A stretch of 64,000 bases of DNA, from positions 1-64,000 of the forward strand of contig NZ_PKOZ01000011.1 of the NCBI RefSeq assembly GCF_002946355.1. The letters run 5' to 3'. Each line of letters starts with the position of its first letter. Position 1 is the first letter of the stretch. Positions 7,821-15,878 of this stretch are shown one piece after another. A program made the translations under genes and the position numbers. Under the pieces are notes generated by a model, which was not told the DNA's origin, searched no databases, and was given only the letters and a program-made list of their open reading frames with translations. The stretch is from Pradoshia eiseniae. GTDB lineage: Bacteria; Bacillota; Bacilli; Bacillales; Pradoshiaceae.

Positions 7821-10800
7821 ATGAGCGATTTTTATAATAATTTTGACATGAAGCAAGTTTTATCAAAACTCAAATCTTCAACTTACATAGAAAAACAATT
7901 AACAGCTTTTTATAAAGAAGAAGTGTTTCAGCGTGCAGAATATAAAAGCTTTAAAAAAAGAAGGCCGCTTTTAATAAAGGAGCTATATTTACTAATTTTG
8001 AAACTTGGTGATTTACCGACGTTGCAGCAGTTTCAAGATTATTATCTGTCAAAGCATTGCATAAAAAACAATAATTACTTTTGTGAAATGACGGCTTTGA
8101 TGAAAGGTTATCGTTCATTAGTTAGAGATTTGCATTTTTATTTTTTATTAAAAGAAAGCGGATTATTTGATGAAGTGAAAGTTAGCTATTTATTTGACTT
8201 AAAAGGTAAAACGGACATTTTGCTTAGTAAGGGTCAAAAAAGGCTAGGGCTACAGCTATTCAGTGGTGGTAAACATATGAAGGCAATGAAGCAAGAAAAG
8301 TATAGAAAAAATGTTGGTCAAAATAATTTTGAGTTGATTTATTTTGGTACCAACTATAAGGGAAATCGAAAGTTTTTAACCACCGCATCTGGCGCAACGT
8401 TTATTTTATATAGTGAAGATGATGTGAAGATAGTATATGATTTGTTAGAAAATAGCAAATCGATTGAAAATTTAATTGATGATGAGGAATGCGAACAATT
8501 TGATGATTTTGTAGAGAGTGTTCCTCTAAGGAAGAAGTCATCGCCAGAAAGTCCTATAAAAGCCAAGCATTCTATTTTAGAAATCGGTAAGAAAACTGTA
8601 GAAGAGGTAGACTCTCTAGTAGATGAATGGCTTAAGCGTGGCATTACTTATTACTACTATGAACATAATTTGCCAAAGAATATTGTTATTGTGGATGGTA
8701 AAAACTTTGAACGGTATGAGCATTTATTTAATGATAAGACGCAAACAAACTTTAATGTAGAGCAATATAGAATAGAACATGCTATGACGGATATAGATAT
8801 TTCAGTTATGGCAGGGGCTGGATCTGGAAAAACGTATACTCTAGTATCACGAGCACTTTATTTATTAAATATGGGGATTGTGGAACACGTCTATGAAATT
8901 GCAATGATTACATTTACAAATGAAGCGGCGAATAACATTTTAGAAAGCTTAAGGAAGCGTTTCTTACATATGTTTAAAATAACAAGTGAAAGCCGCTATT
9001 TGCAATACTTGGACGAACTAAGAGAGATGAAAATAATGACCATTCCAGCATTTGCGAAATTTGTATTGGTTGAATATGGCCATCAAATTGGCCTTGGGCA
9101 GGATTTTAAAATTTCACAGCTAATTGCTAAAAAGAATGAGTTCATTGATATGGAAGTTCATAACACATTTACTGAGAAAAACATAAGAGATGAAGATTTT
9201 AAAGGAATTGAGTTTTATCAAATTACAGAGTTTATAAAGGAATTCTCCAAAAAAGTCGAGCAAAAAGGTGTTTTTGCTGAAGACCTAATAAGCAATGTAA
9301 CTAAAAACCCCTTTGAGCAATTAGTTGTTCATACGTTGGTACAAGTAGAGAAACAATTAACAAGTTACAAACAAGAGCGGGATGTTCTAGGGCTATCGGA
9401 TTTAACAAGATATTTACGTCTACTAATTGAACGCAATGTTTCGATGGAGAGTTTAGGGGAAAAATTTAAATATTTATTTGTCGATGAGTTTCAGGATACG
9501 GATATTTTACAAATCGAATTTATTGCCAACCTGGCAGTTAAAGCTGGGATTTATTTGTTAGTTGTTGGAGATATTAAACAAGGAATCTATCGATTCCGTG
9601 GAGCAAATGTCACTGCATTTGACCTATTAAAAAAATATTTAGCTGGGTCCAACAGAAGTGTTCAGGTTGCACAATTAATTAAAAACTATCGTACTGCAGC
9701 TGATGTCTTAAATAACCTTGAGGATATTTTTGATATCTGGAAGAAAAACGGTCACCTTTCTGAAAGTGGAAGGCTTATTCCAACAAAGGCTAAAAGTTCG
9801 GCTGCTAAAAGTTATATTGAGTGCCATAAAGAAGTCAACGCAGATGCTATTGTTAGATTATTTAATGAAATGAGCAAACGTCCTCGTAAAGATCCGAAAG
9901 AGGTGCGTGTACTAGCTATTTTAGTACGTACGAATGCAAAAGTAAGTAGCATATACGAGCTTTTAAATGAGACATGTGAACAGCAAAATATTTCGTTACA
10001 AATTGTTAAGGACGGAACATTATTTAAGTCATCTGCAGCAAAAGATATGTTAGCTTTATTGTATTCTTGGTTATATCCTGATGATAAAATTGCACTTTTT
10101 GAGTTAGCGCAGACAGCGTTTTGTAAGCCTTTTACTTTACCACCGATAGAAATGACGCAATATTATGAAATGGAAAACATCCAATTTGAATTACCATCTA
10201 CATGGTATGAGGCTAGCAAGCAGTTCAAGCTAGCACCAGGTCTAGTTGTATTAAATGAATTTATACAAAATACGCCGTATGCCGAACATCTATTTTTGCA
10301 AACAGGGAGTAAAGAGACGGTAAGGCAATATACTTTAAATATAGAAAAAATTTTAACGTTAATGGCAAACACAGTGCAAAATAACCAGGTTGATTTGTAT
10401 TCACTTTATAATTGGTTAAGAATTGAGGTCACTACAAATGCGCGTGAGGATGAGGCAGATTTAAATGATGCAGATTTTGGAAAGGACTACATTAAAGTAA
10501 TGACAGTCCATAAATCGAAGGGATTAGAATTTGATACTGTTATATTACCTTATGTAAAAGATCGATTTGTCTATAAATCACCTAGAAATTGTGAAATTAT
10601 TGTCAAGGCTGAGGCTGATAACAATGAGATTGATGCTAAAAATGACAAAAAGATTGATTCAAATAAACTTGATACAAGTAGTATTCAATACAGCTGGTAT
10701 TATAAGCCTTCGGATAAATTCACCAATATTGCGGAGCATTTTGAAGAAATGCGACAAAATGAGATTCCACAGCTAGTACAAGAAGAAACCCGAAATTTAT

Positions 10801-10970
10801 ATGTAGCTTTAACAAGGGCGAAAGAGTGTCTTGCCATTTTTGATATGAAAGGCTTTGTAAAAAATTGTTATGAGCAAAACCCATCATCATGGTTTCATTT
10901 AATTAAAGGAGGGCGAAATGATGTGGTCACAGAGTGTTTTGACTTATGCGACTGTCGATCAACTATTTGA
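7821..10970 (+). CDS. UvrD/AddA-like superfamily 1 helicase with an extra N-terminal domain, 1049 aa
   Basis: A putative ATP-dependent 3'-5' DNA helicase. Motifs in order: Walker A AGAGSGKT at residues 331-338, Ia-like MITFTNEAA, Walker B VDEFQDT at 554-560, III-like VVGDIKQGIYRFRGAN, IV-like IKNYRT, V VMTVHKSKGLEFD near 892 and VI LYVALTRAKE near 992. The 300-residue N-terminus is not helicase; it contains KTDILLSKG and LGLQLF, which loosely resemble a degenerate PD-(D/E)XK core. The C-terminal nuclease domain normal for AddA is missing, since the protein ends about 60 residues after motif VI. ATG 7821 follows an ideal AAGGAGGT; the in-frame GTG at 7791 has none. Its 3' end overlaps the AddB-like gene by 53 bases, which suggests translational coupling. 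Confidence 0.85.
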   Translation: MSDFYNNFDMKQVLSKLKSSTYIEKQLTAFYKEEVFQRAEYKSFKKRRPLLIKELYLLILKLGDLPTLQQFQDYYLSKHCIKNNNYFCEMTALMKGYRSLVRDLHFYFLLKESGLFDEVKVSYLFDLKGKTDILLSKGQKRLGLQLFSGGKHMKAMKQEKYRKNVGQNNFELIYFGTNYKGNRKFLTTASGATFILYSEDDVKIVYDLLENSKSIENLIDDEECEQFDDFVESVPLRKKSSPESPIKAKHSILEIGKKTVEEVDSLVDEWLKRGITYYYYEHNLPKNIVIVDGKNFERYEHLFNDKTQTNFNVEQYRIEHAMTDIDISVMAGAGSGKTYTLVSRALYLLNMGIVEHVYEIAMITFTNEAANNILESLRKRFLHMFKITSESRYLQYLDELREMKIMTIPAFAKFVLVEYGHQIGLGQDFKISQLIAKKNEFIDMEVHNTFTEKNIRDEDFKGIEFYQITEFIKEFSKKVEQKGVFAEDLISNVTKNPFEQLVVHTLVQVEKQLTSYKQERDVLGLSDLTRYLRLLIERNVSMESLGEKFKYLFVDEFQDTDILQIEFIANLAVKAGIYLLVVGDIKQGIYRFRGANVTAFDLLKKYLAGSNRSVQVAQLIKNYRTAADVLNNLEDIFDIWKKNGHLSESGRLIPTKAKSSAAKSYIECHKEVNADAIVRLFNEMSKRPRKDPKEVRVLAILVRTNAKVSSIYELLNETCEQQNISLQIVKDGTLFKSSAAKDMLALLYSWLYPDDKIALFELAQTAFCKPFTLPPIEMTQYYEMENIQFELPSTWYEASKQFKLAPGLVVLNEFIQNTPYAEHLFLQTGSKETVRQYTLNIEKILTLMANTVQNNQVDLYSLYNWLRIEVTTNAREDEADLNDADFGKDYIKVMTVHKSKGLEFDTVILPYVKDRFVYKSPRNCEIIVKAEADNNEIDAKNDKKIDSNKLDTSSIQYSWYYKPSDKFTNIAEHFEEMRQNEIPQLVQEETRNLYVALTRAKECLAIFDMKGFVKNCYEQNPSSWFHLIKGGRNDVVTECFDLCDCRSTI

Positions 10971-13620
10971 ACCACAATCACTATTTCATGATTATAGTGA
11001 TGTTCTTCATATAACAGCAACATCAACATTGCGAAGTGGAATTACGATGTATATGGCTGAAGATAATCGACTAATCACAGCACCTATATTAACATTTGCC
11101 CAAATATTAAGTATGGTTGGCTGTGACATTTCAAAGAGTAATTCATATGATACTTGGCCATGGTATAGCAGTAAAACGCAATTAAAGCAATATACTCTCA
11201 TTTCTCAAGTATTACGTGAAATTAATGAAGAAAACACACATGAAAATCCTAAAATTTATAATGCGGTTACGAAAAATAAGGATGTTTTATTAAGGACTTT
11301 AAGAATGTTTATAGAAGCTGGTGAAACATCAAAGACCGTTAAACAAAAGCTAGGACAATCAGTTGTATACGAGGAACGCTTGGCTTTAAAAGTATGGGAA
11401 AAGCTTGAGCAAGATGATACATATAAAGCATTTGAAAATTGGGGGCGGCAATTACAGGCATCAAACACTAAAAATATCGAAAATATGTTTATAAAAATTT
11501 TTTGTGATTTATTATATCAGGATAGTGAGCGGCAAAGCGCAAATATATTACCGATAGCTGGGGACATGGAAGAAGGACAACTTTTTACGGTTGCAAGCAA
11601 GCTTGCTAGAAAATATATAAGCAATAAAAGAATTGTGCTTCATGGCTTTTACTTCATTACACCTATTCAGCAGCGAATTATTGATGCTTTACAGGCTGCG
11701 GGCTTTGAAATTATTCATTTGATTAATTATCAGCATGAATATAAGAAGGTATTTGAAGTAGTTGATGTGTTTCTAGAAAAGGAACAAAATAAATTTATGC
11801 CTGTTAGTAAAAGAAGACCATTCTTAAATAAGATTGCACAAAAGTTCCTATATATTTGTGAAGGGAATTTTGAATTAGATTTAACGGATATGCCGGATAA
11901 ATATTTAGAATTTAATCATATGTACCAATTTAAACAGTATATCCAGAACGAAATGCGATCAGAAAAAGAAGTGCATGATTTTATCATTTCACCTCGTGCT
12001 CGAGAGGTACGTTCTCAAGTTGAGGATATGGGTACATTGAGGCAACTTACGTTAAAAGATTACCCAATCGGTCAATTTTTACTAGATTTACACTCTTTGA
12101 GTATAACGACATTTAATGAAGAGACGGAACAATTTATAGATCGAGAGGAACTTAGTGTTGACATACTGATGCGTATTTTTTCACTCGGATATATTCATGT
12201 TCAAGATATTTCATCGCGATATTTAGTGAGGGACCTATCAAAGTTGCGTGAGCGACTAGTTGGGAAGGTAAGCTTCGCGGAGTGGAAACAAGAAATTATG
12301 AGTATCATGAAGGAAAAACAACTTTTAGAAGAAGCACTAACACCAGATAATGTTAAAGTAACCGATGACAATGAAGTATATATTTATAAAAATCGTATTC
12401 TATCATACTATGACATTACTTTCGAAAATTTAGAGCGAATTTATGAAGTATTAAAAGCAATTGAGAAGCTTTATGAGGACATTTTTTCTTCTGAAAGTAC
12501 GATTCAGGTTAAAGATTATGTAATCCGTTTAGTGGAGCATCTAAACGAGGAGATTATTCCAAAAATCGAAATTGAAGAGGAAATTAATGTTGCACAGGAA
12601 TTACTACGTGTATTCGAAGATATGGGTAATAGTGATTTTGATAATTTCGATCGGCAAGATTTAATTCAAGGGCTGAGGTTTTTCTTAAGTGAGGAACTGG
12701 CTAACAATGATAACTCGTTATTTGGCGAAAGTTTAATAGATAGTAAAATCGTTTCATTGCAGGATGGTGATATTCTACCATTTATCGAGAACCAGTCTGT
12801 TCATTTAGCGTTTTTAGACAACAAAGCATTACCGCTATCGCAAAATTTGGTAACTTGGCCTTTTAACAGTAATTCAATGGATATCCTCTATAAAAAAGCA
12901 CCTGAACACCAAGGACAATATATTCATTTCATTCAAAGACGAAAAATATACGATGCGGCGATTACAAAATATTTATTATATGTAATCATGTTGAATGCTT
13001 CGTCTATTAAGTTTTCCATTGTTACCAATTTAGGGTCAGAGCACGGTCTGAAAAGGTCCTTTTATTTAGATTTGTTAGATCTTACGGAGGCATCTGAGAA
13101 AGCAAAAGAAAATGCAGACGTTCACGCGTTGAGTGGGATTGACTATGAAGAAGTTGAAATAGAGGTTAACAAGCCAAAGGTAACACCTTTAGTCGAATTC
13201 ACAAGAAAATATTGTAAAAAACGTATGGTGTTAAGCTATATGTTACAAAAGACACCTAGTTTCGAAACGAATTATCATCACCGGTATATATATGAGAAAT
13301 TAATCTCTCAATTAAATTATTTTACAAATAATAAACAAGGCAATTTATCAAAAGAAGATATTAGGGCTCTTGTATCTAGCATGTATCCACACTGGAGTGA
13401 TACCAAGAAACGAATTTTAGCAGAACGTGGAGAAGGTTGGAATTATCAAACAGGGGAACTCCTCATTAATGGAATAAGATTTGCGGATAACTTAAAACAA
13501 CTTCATTTATTTGGTAAAGAAGTAACTGAGTCGAATCAATTTGCAAATGCAGGTTCCCATTGTAAATATTGTCCGTTTCAAGATCGTTGTCATGAAAGTG
13601 AGTTTAGCAGAGATGAATAG
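10918..13620 (+). CDS. AddB-like iron-staple protein, 900 aa, without a visible nuclease motif
   Basis: The C-terminus carries the cysteine pattern of AddB-family 4Fe-4S 'iron staple' nucleases: C766 (KYCKKRM), then C882, C885 and C891 in HCKYCPFQDRC (CX2CX5C). In AddB these cysteines bracket a PD-(D/E)XK nuclease with GRIDR and DYK motifs; here only about 115 residues lie between C766 and C882 and neither motif is visible. The N-terminal part shows no Walker A, resembling the inactivated helicase half of AddB. AAAGGAGGG lies just before ATGATG at 10918/10921. The gene overlaps the AddA-like gene by 53 bases, so a two-subunit AddAB-like complex is likely. With both nuclease sites apparently lost, it may translocate or sense DNA rather than cut it, which is inference. 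Confidence 0.75.
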   Translation: MMWSQSVLTYATVDQLFEPQSLFHDYSDVLHITATSTLRSGITMYMAEDNRLITAPILTFAQILSMVGCDISKSNSYDTWPWYSSKTQLKQYTLISQVLREINEENTHENPKIYNAVTKNKDVLLRTLRMFIEAGETSKTVKQKLGQSVVYEERLALKVWEKLEQDDTYKAFENWGRQLQASNTKNIENMFIKIFCDLLYQDSERQSANILPIAGDMEEGQLFTVASKLARKYISNKRIVLHGFYFITPIQQRIIDALQAAGFEIIHLINYQHEYKKVFEVVDVFLEKEQNKFMPVSKRRPFLNKIAQKFLYICEGNFELDLTDMPDKYLEFNHMYQFKQYIQNEMRSEKEVHDFIISPRAREVRSQVEDMGTLRQLTLKDYPIGQFLLDLHSLSITTFNEETEQFIDREELSVDILMRIFSLGYIHVQDISSRYLVRDLSKLRERLVGKVSFAEWKQEIMSIMKEKQLLEEALTPDNVKVTDDNEVYIYKNRILSYYDITFENLERIYEVLKAIEKLYEDIFSSESTIQVKDYVIRLVEHLNEEIIPKIEIEEEINVAQELLRVFEDMGNSDFDNFDRQDLIQGLRFFLSEELANNDNSLFGESLIDSKIVSLQDGDILPFIENQSVHLAFLDNKALPLSQNLVTWPFNSNSMDILYKKAPEHQGQYIHFIQRRKIYDAAITKYLLYVIMLNASSIKFSIVTNLGSEHGLKRSFYLDLLDLTEASEKAKENADVHALSGIDYEEVEIEVNKPKVTPLVEFTRKYCKKRMVLSYMLQKTPSFETNYHHRYIYEKLISQLNYFTNNKQGNLSKEDIRALVSSMYPHWSDTKKRILAERGEGWNYQTGELLINGIRFADNLKQLHLFGKEVTESNQFANAGSHCKYCPFQDRCHESEFSRDE

Positions 13621-13807
13621 AGAATTATTAGCTAAGTTGAAAATGCTGACAAATTTAATTATTGTAGTTGACACTGATTCATCGATAAAGAAAAATGAGC
13701 ATCAGACACCAATTAATATATCTATTCGACGTGGTGGGAATCCAAGGAAATCCCGTGCAGAGAAAGCGGAAAACTTAAGAAATCAGTTGAATAATTTGTT
13801 TGATTAG
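13613..13807 (+). CDS. Small basic protein, 64 aa, within the helicase operon
   Basis: The frame is open from 13541, but the ATG at 13613 overlaps the TAG of the AddB-like gene by 8 bases, a typical translational coupling; an ATG at 13592 is an alternative (71 aa). Family not recognised. It has a hydrophobic N-terminal half (LTNLIIVV) and a basic, helix-prone tail (RRGGNPRKSRAEKAENLRNQ). It lies between the AddB-like gene and the second helicase with only 12 bases to the latter. It might be a DNA-binding or adaptor subunit, but nothing in the sequence shows this. Confidence 0.55.
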   Translation: MNRELLAKLKMLTNLIIVVDTDSSIKKNEHQTPINISIRRGGNPRKSRAEKAENLRNQLNNLFD

Positions 13808-13819
13808 AAGGGTGAAATC

Positions 13820-15232
13820 ATGGTAAAAGTAACTTTAACCCCAGTACAGATGGACGCGGTAGACTCAAAAGGTGAGCATATTTTAGTGAAGGGTGTCCCT
13901 GGTAGTGGTAAAACGACTGTACTGATGATGAAGCTTCAAAATATTATTGAAAAAGATACCGATAGTAAAATTTTGTTTATTACATACAATAAGACATTAC
14001 AAAGCTATATAAAAGAATATTTGCAAGAAGAATTAGTTGGAAGGGGTATTAGATATGATTCTACAAATATTCAAATATCAACGTATCATAGCTGGGCAAG
14101 AGGTATTTTATCGAAACTTGGTTATGATAAGCCACCTGAACAAAAGGCTATTTTTGATGCATTTTATAAAGGGTTAACCGGTACCCATCGTTTTTATAAT
14201 AATGAAAAATACAAAAAGTTTTTAATCGAGGAATTCAATTGGATTAAAAATAAAGGAATTCAATCATTTAAAGAATATAAGGAAATTAAACGTACGGGTC
14301 GTGGTACAGCACTTCAAGCAGCCGATCGTCAAAAGGTGTATGAGATACTAGAGAAGTGGGATGCTTGCTTGAAACGTAAGAATAGATATAGTTGGTCAGA
14401 CTATGCGAATGTATTAAATCGTCATATAAAAGAAGCAAATGAAAAGTTCCATTATGATTATATCTTCATTGATGAAGCCCAGGATCTCGCTGAGATTCAA
14501 TTAATTACACTACGAAAATCTGCACATAAAGGGTTAGTCGTTGCAGCTGATTTAGGACAGAAAATTTATAAAACAGATTTCACTTGGAAGAGCGTCGGCA
14601 TTAACGTGTTAGGTGGACGTACGAAAGTATTAAATGGTGCTTTCAGGAGTACGAAAGAAATTATGGATTTAGCAAATTCATTGTTACAACATGATTCCAC
14701 TCTTTCGGAAGAAGATCTTTACCAAGAATACGATGCCGAAAAATCTGGAATGCTCCCTTCAGTTTTAGAAGCAAAATCATTTAAATTTGAAAATAACTTA
14801 GTAGCGGAAATAATTAAAGAAATTCAGCATCAATCAAAGTTAGATGGCTGGGATCCGATAATTGGTGTTTTAGTATTTGAACACTATAAGCTTGATAATT
14901 GGCGTAAGAGCTTGTACATAAATAAGCTGCCATCAGAAATTATTCATGAAGACAAGGGAAGTGTTTTAACACCTGGTATTAAAGTATTGACAATGCATGG
15001 TGCTAAAGGGTTGGAATTTGATTACGTTATTATTACTGGGTTAAGTGAAAAATTCCCCTATACTAAAAATCTGCTAGATGATGAAATGAAGCAAAATATT
15101 GATATTTATCGTCGATTATTGTACGTGTCGATGACGAGAGCGAAAGAAAACGTTTATCTAACATATAAAGGTAAACCTTCAATTTATATAGGTGAGCTTG
15201 ACAAGAATTTATATGAGTTTTACGTAGTATAA
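13820..15232 (+). CDS. UvrD/Rep-type superfamily 1 helicase, 470 aa
   Basis: A compact helicase with the full motif set: Walker A GVPGSGKTT at residues 25-33, FITYNKTL, STYHSWAR, Walker B FIDEAQD, AADLGQKIY, GAFRST, LTMHGAKGLEFDYVII and LYVSMTRAKE. It lacks extra nuclease or C-terminal domains and is shorter than housekeeping PcrA (about 730 aa), similar in size to helicases that work as partners in defence systems such as GajB. ATG 13820 follows AGAAGGGTGA. It is the last gene of the four-gene operon beginning at 7821; two SF1 helicases in one operon is unusual. Confidence 0.85.
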   Translation: MVKVTLTPVQMDAVDSKGEHILVKGVPGSGKTTVLMMKLQNIIEKDTDSKILFITYNKTLQSYIKEYLQEELVGRGIRYDSTNIQISTYHSWARGILSKLGYDKPPEQKAIFDAFYKGLTGTHRFYNNEKYKKFLIEEFNWIKNKGIQSFKEYKEIKRTGRGTALQAADRQKVYEILEKWDACLKRKNRYSWSDYANVLNRHIKEANEKFHYDYIFIDEAQDLAEIQLITLRKSAHKGLVVAADLGQKIYKTDFTWKSVGINVLGGRTKVLNGAFRSTKEIMDLANSLLQHDSTLSEEDLYQEYDAEKSGMLPSVLEAKSFKFENNLVAEIIKEIQHQSKLDGWDPIIGVLVFEHYKLDNWRKSLYINKLPSEIIHEDKGSVLTPGIKVLTMHGAKGLEFDYVIITGLSEKFPYTKNLLDDEMKQNIDIYRRLLYVSMTRAKENVYLTYKGKPSIYIGELDKNLYEFYVV

Positions 15233-15233
15233 A

Positions 15234-15329
15234 TATGGAAGATATGAAGCAAAGAATGTTCTGCCTTATGCCGATCCTATATCTCCACGATACTTACAGT
15301 TTGGTGAGTATGGGTGGTTAAGGAATTAG
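15234..15329 (+). pseudogene. C-terminal gene fragment, 31 codons
   Basis: An open stretch directly after the helicase stop reads YGRYEAKNVLPY and PRYLQFGEYGWLRN, then TAG. It has no start codon or ribosome binding site and is in a different frame from the helicase. The protein-like composition suggests the tail of a lost gene. Parent gene not recognised. Confidence 0.35.
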
Positions 15330-15620
15330 AGATTAAATTTTATTGCGAAAGTTAAAATAACATAATTATTTAGCCTGTGCAGATTTTAGTGCTCAGGCCT
15401 TTGTAGTGTTTCTCTTGAGGTTTGAGTTTAAGAATGTTGATACGGATACAATTGGTTTATTGGAATTTTTTGATTATAGAGTCGAATGATATGATTTTGT
15501 GAAATTTAATCATTCCAGTAACTTGAAATATACCAATGTTTTGTGAGTTGGTGCGCATTTATTAATGGGAATATTAAAAAAGAAGTTTCAGCTTTAATAG
15601 TCTATACCTAAAGGAGCAAA

Positions 15621-15823
15621 ATGAATATTAGATATACATTAAAGAACAAATTTTAGACAGCTAATGAATACCTCAAACACAGAGTGAATGCACCATTTGG
15701 TTATGAATCGCAATCTCATTTTTAAAAGATGAGGTAAAAGCCTTAGCGGTGATAGAGGATAATAGGGGCGAAAAAAACATTGTTAATAATCATGCTTATA
15801 TGAATTTAATTTTAATCTTCTAA
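15621..15823 (+). pseudogene. Decayed small gene with nonsense codon and frameshift
   Basis: AAAGGAG precedes ATG 15621, but TAG at 15654-15656 interrupts the frame after 11 codons. Reading continues as TANEYLKHRVNAPFGYE, then a one-base shift near 15720 opens LKDEVKALAVIEDNRGEKN to TAA at 15823. The good ribosome binding site with two disabling changes points to recent decay. Family not recognised. Confidence 0.45.
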
Positions 15824-15878
15824 AATATGATAACTTATAAAAAGTGGATTTTTGATTAGAATTAGGAGGTTGGATCAA

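Larger units (their letters stand above)
15233..15878. other. Intergenic stretch, 646 bp, with gene fragments
   Basis: Contains a 31-codon open fragment (15234-15329), a weak hairpin AGCCTG...CAGGCT at 15372-15400 without a good T tract, and a decayed small gene (15621-15823). No intact gene is supported. The gap implies that the methyltransferase-nuclease fusion is transcribed separately from the helicase operon. Confidence 0.6.
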
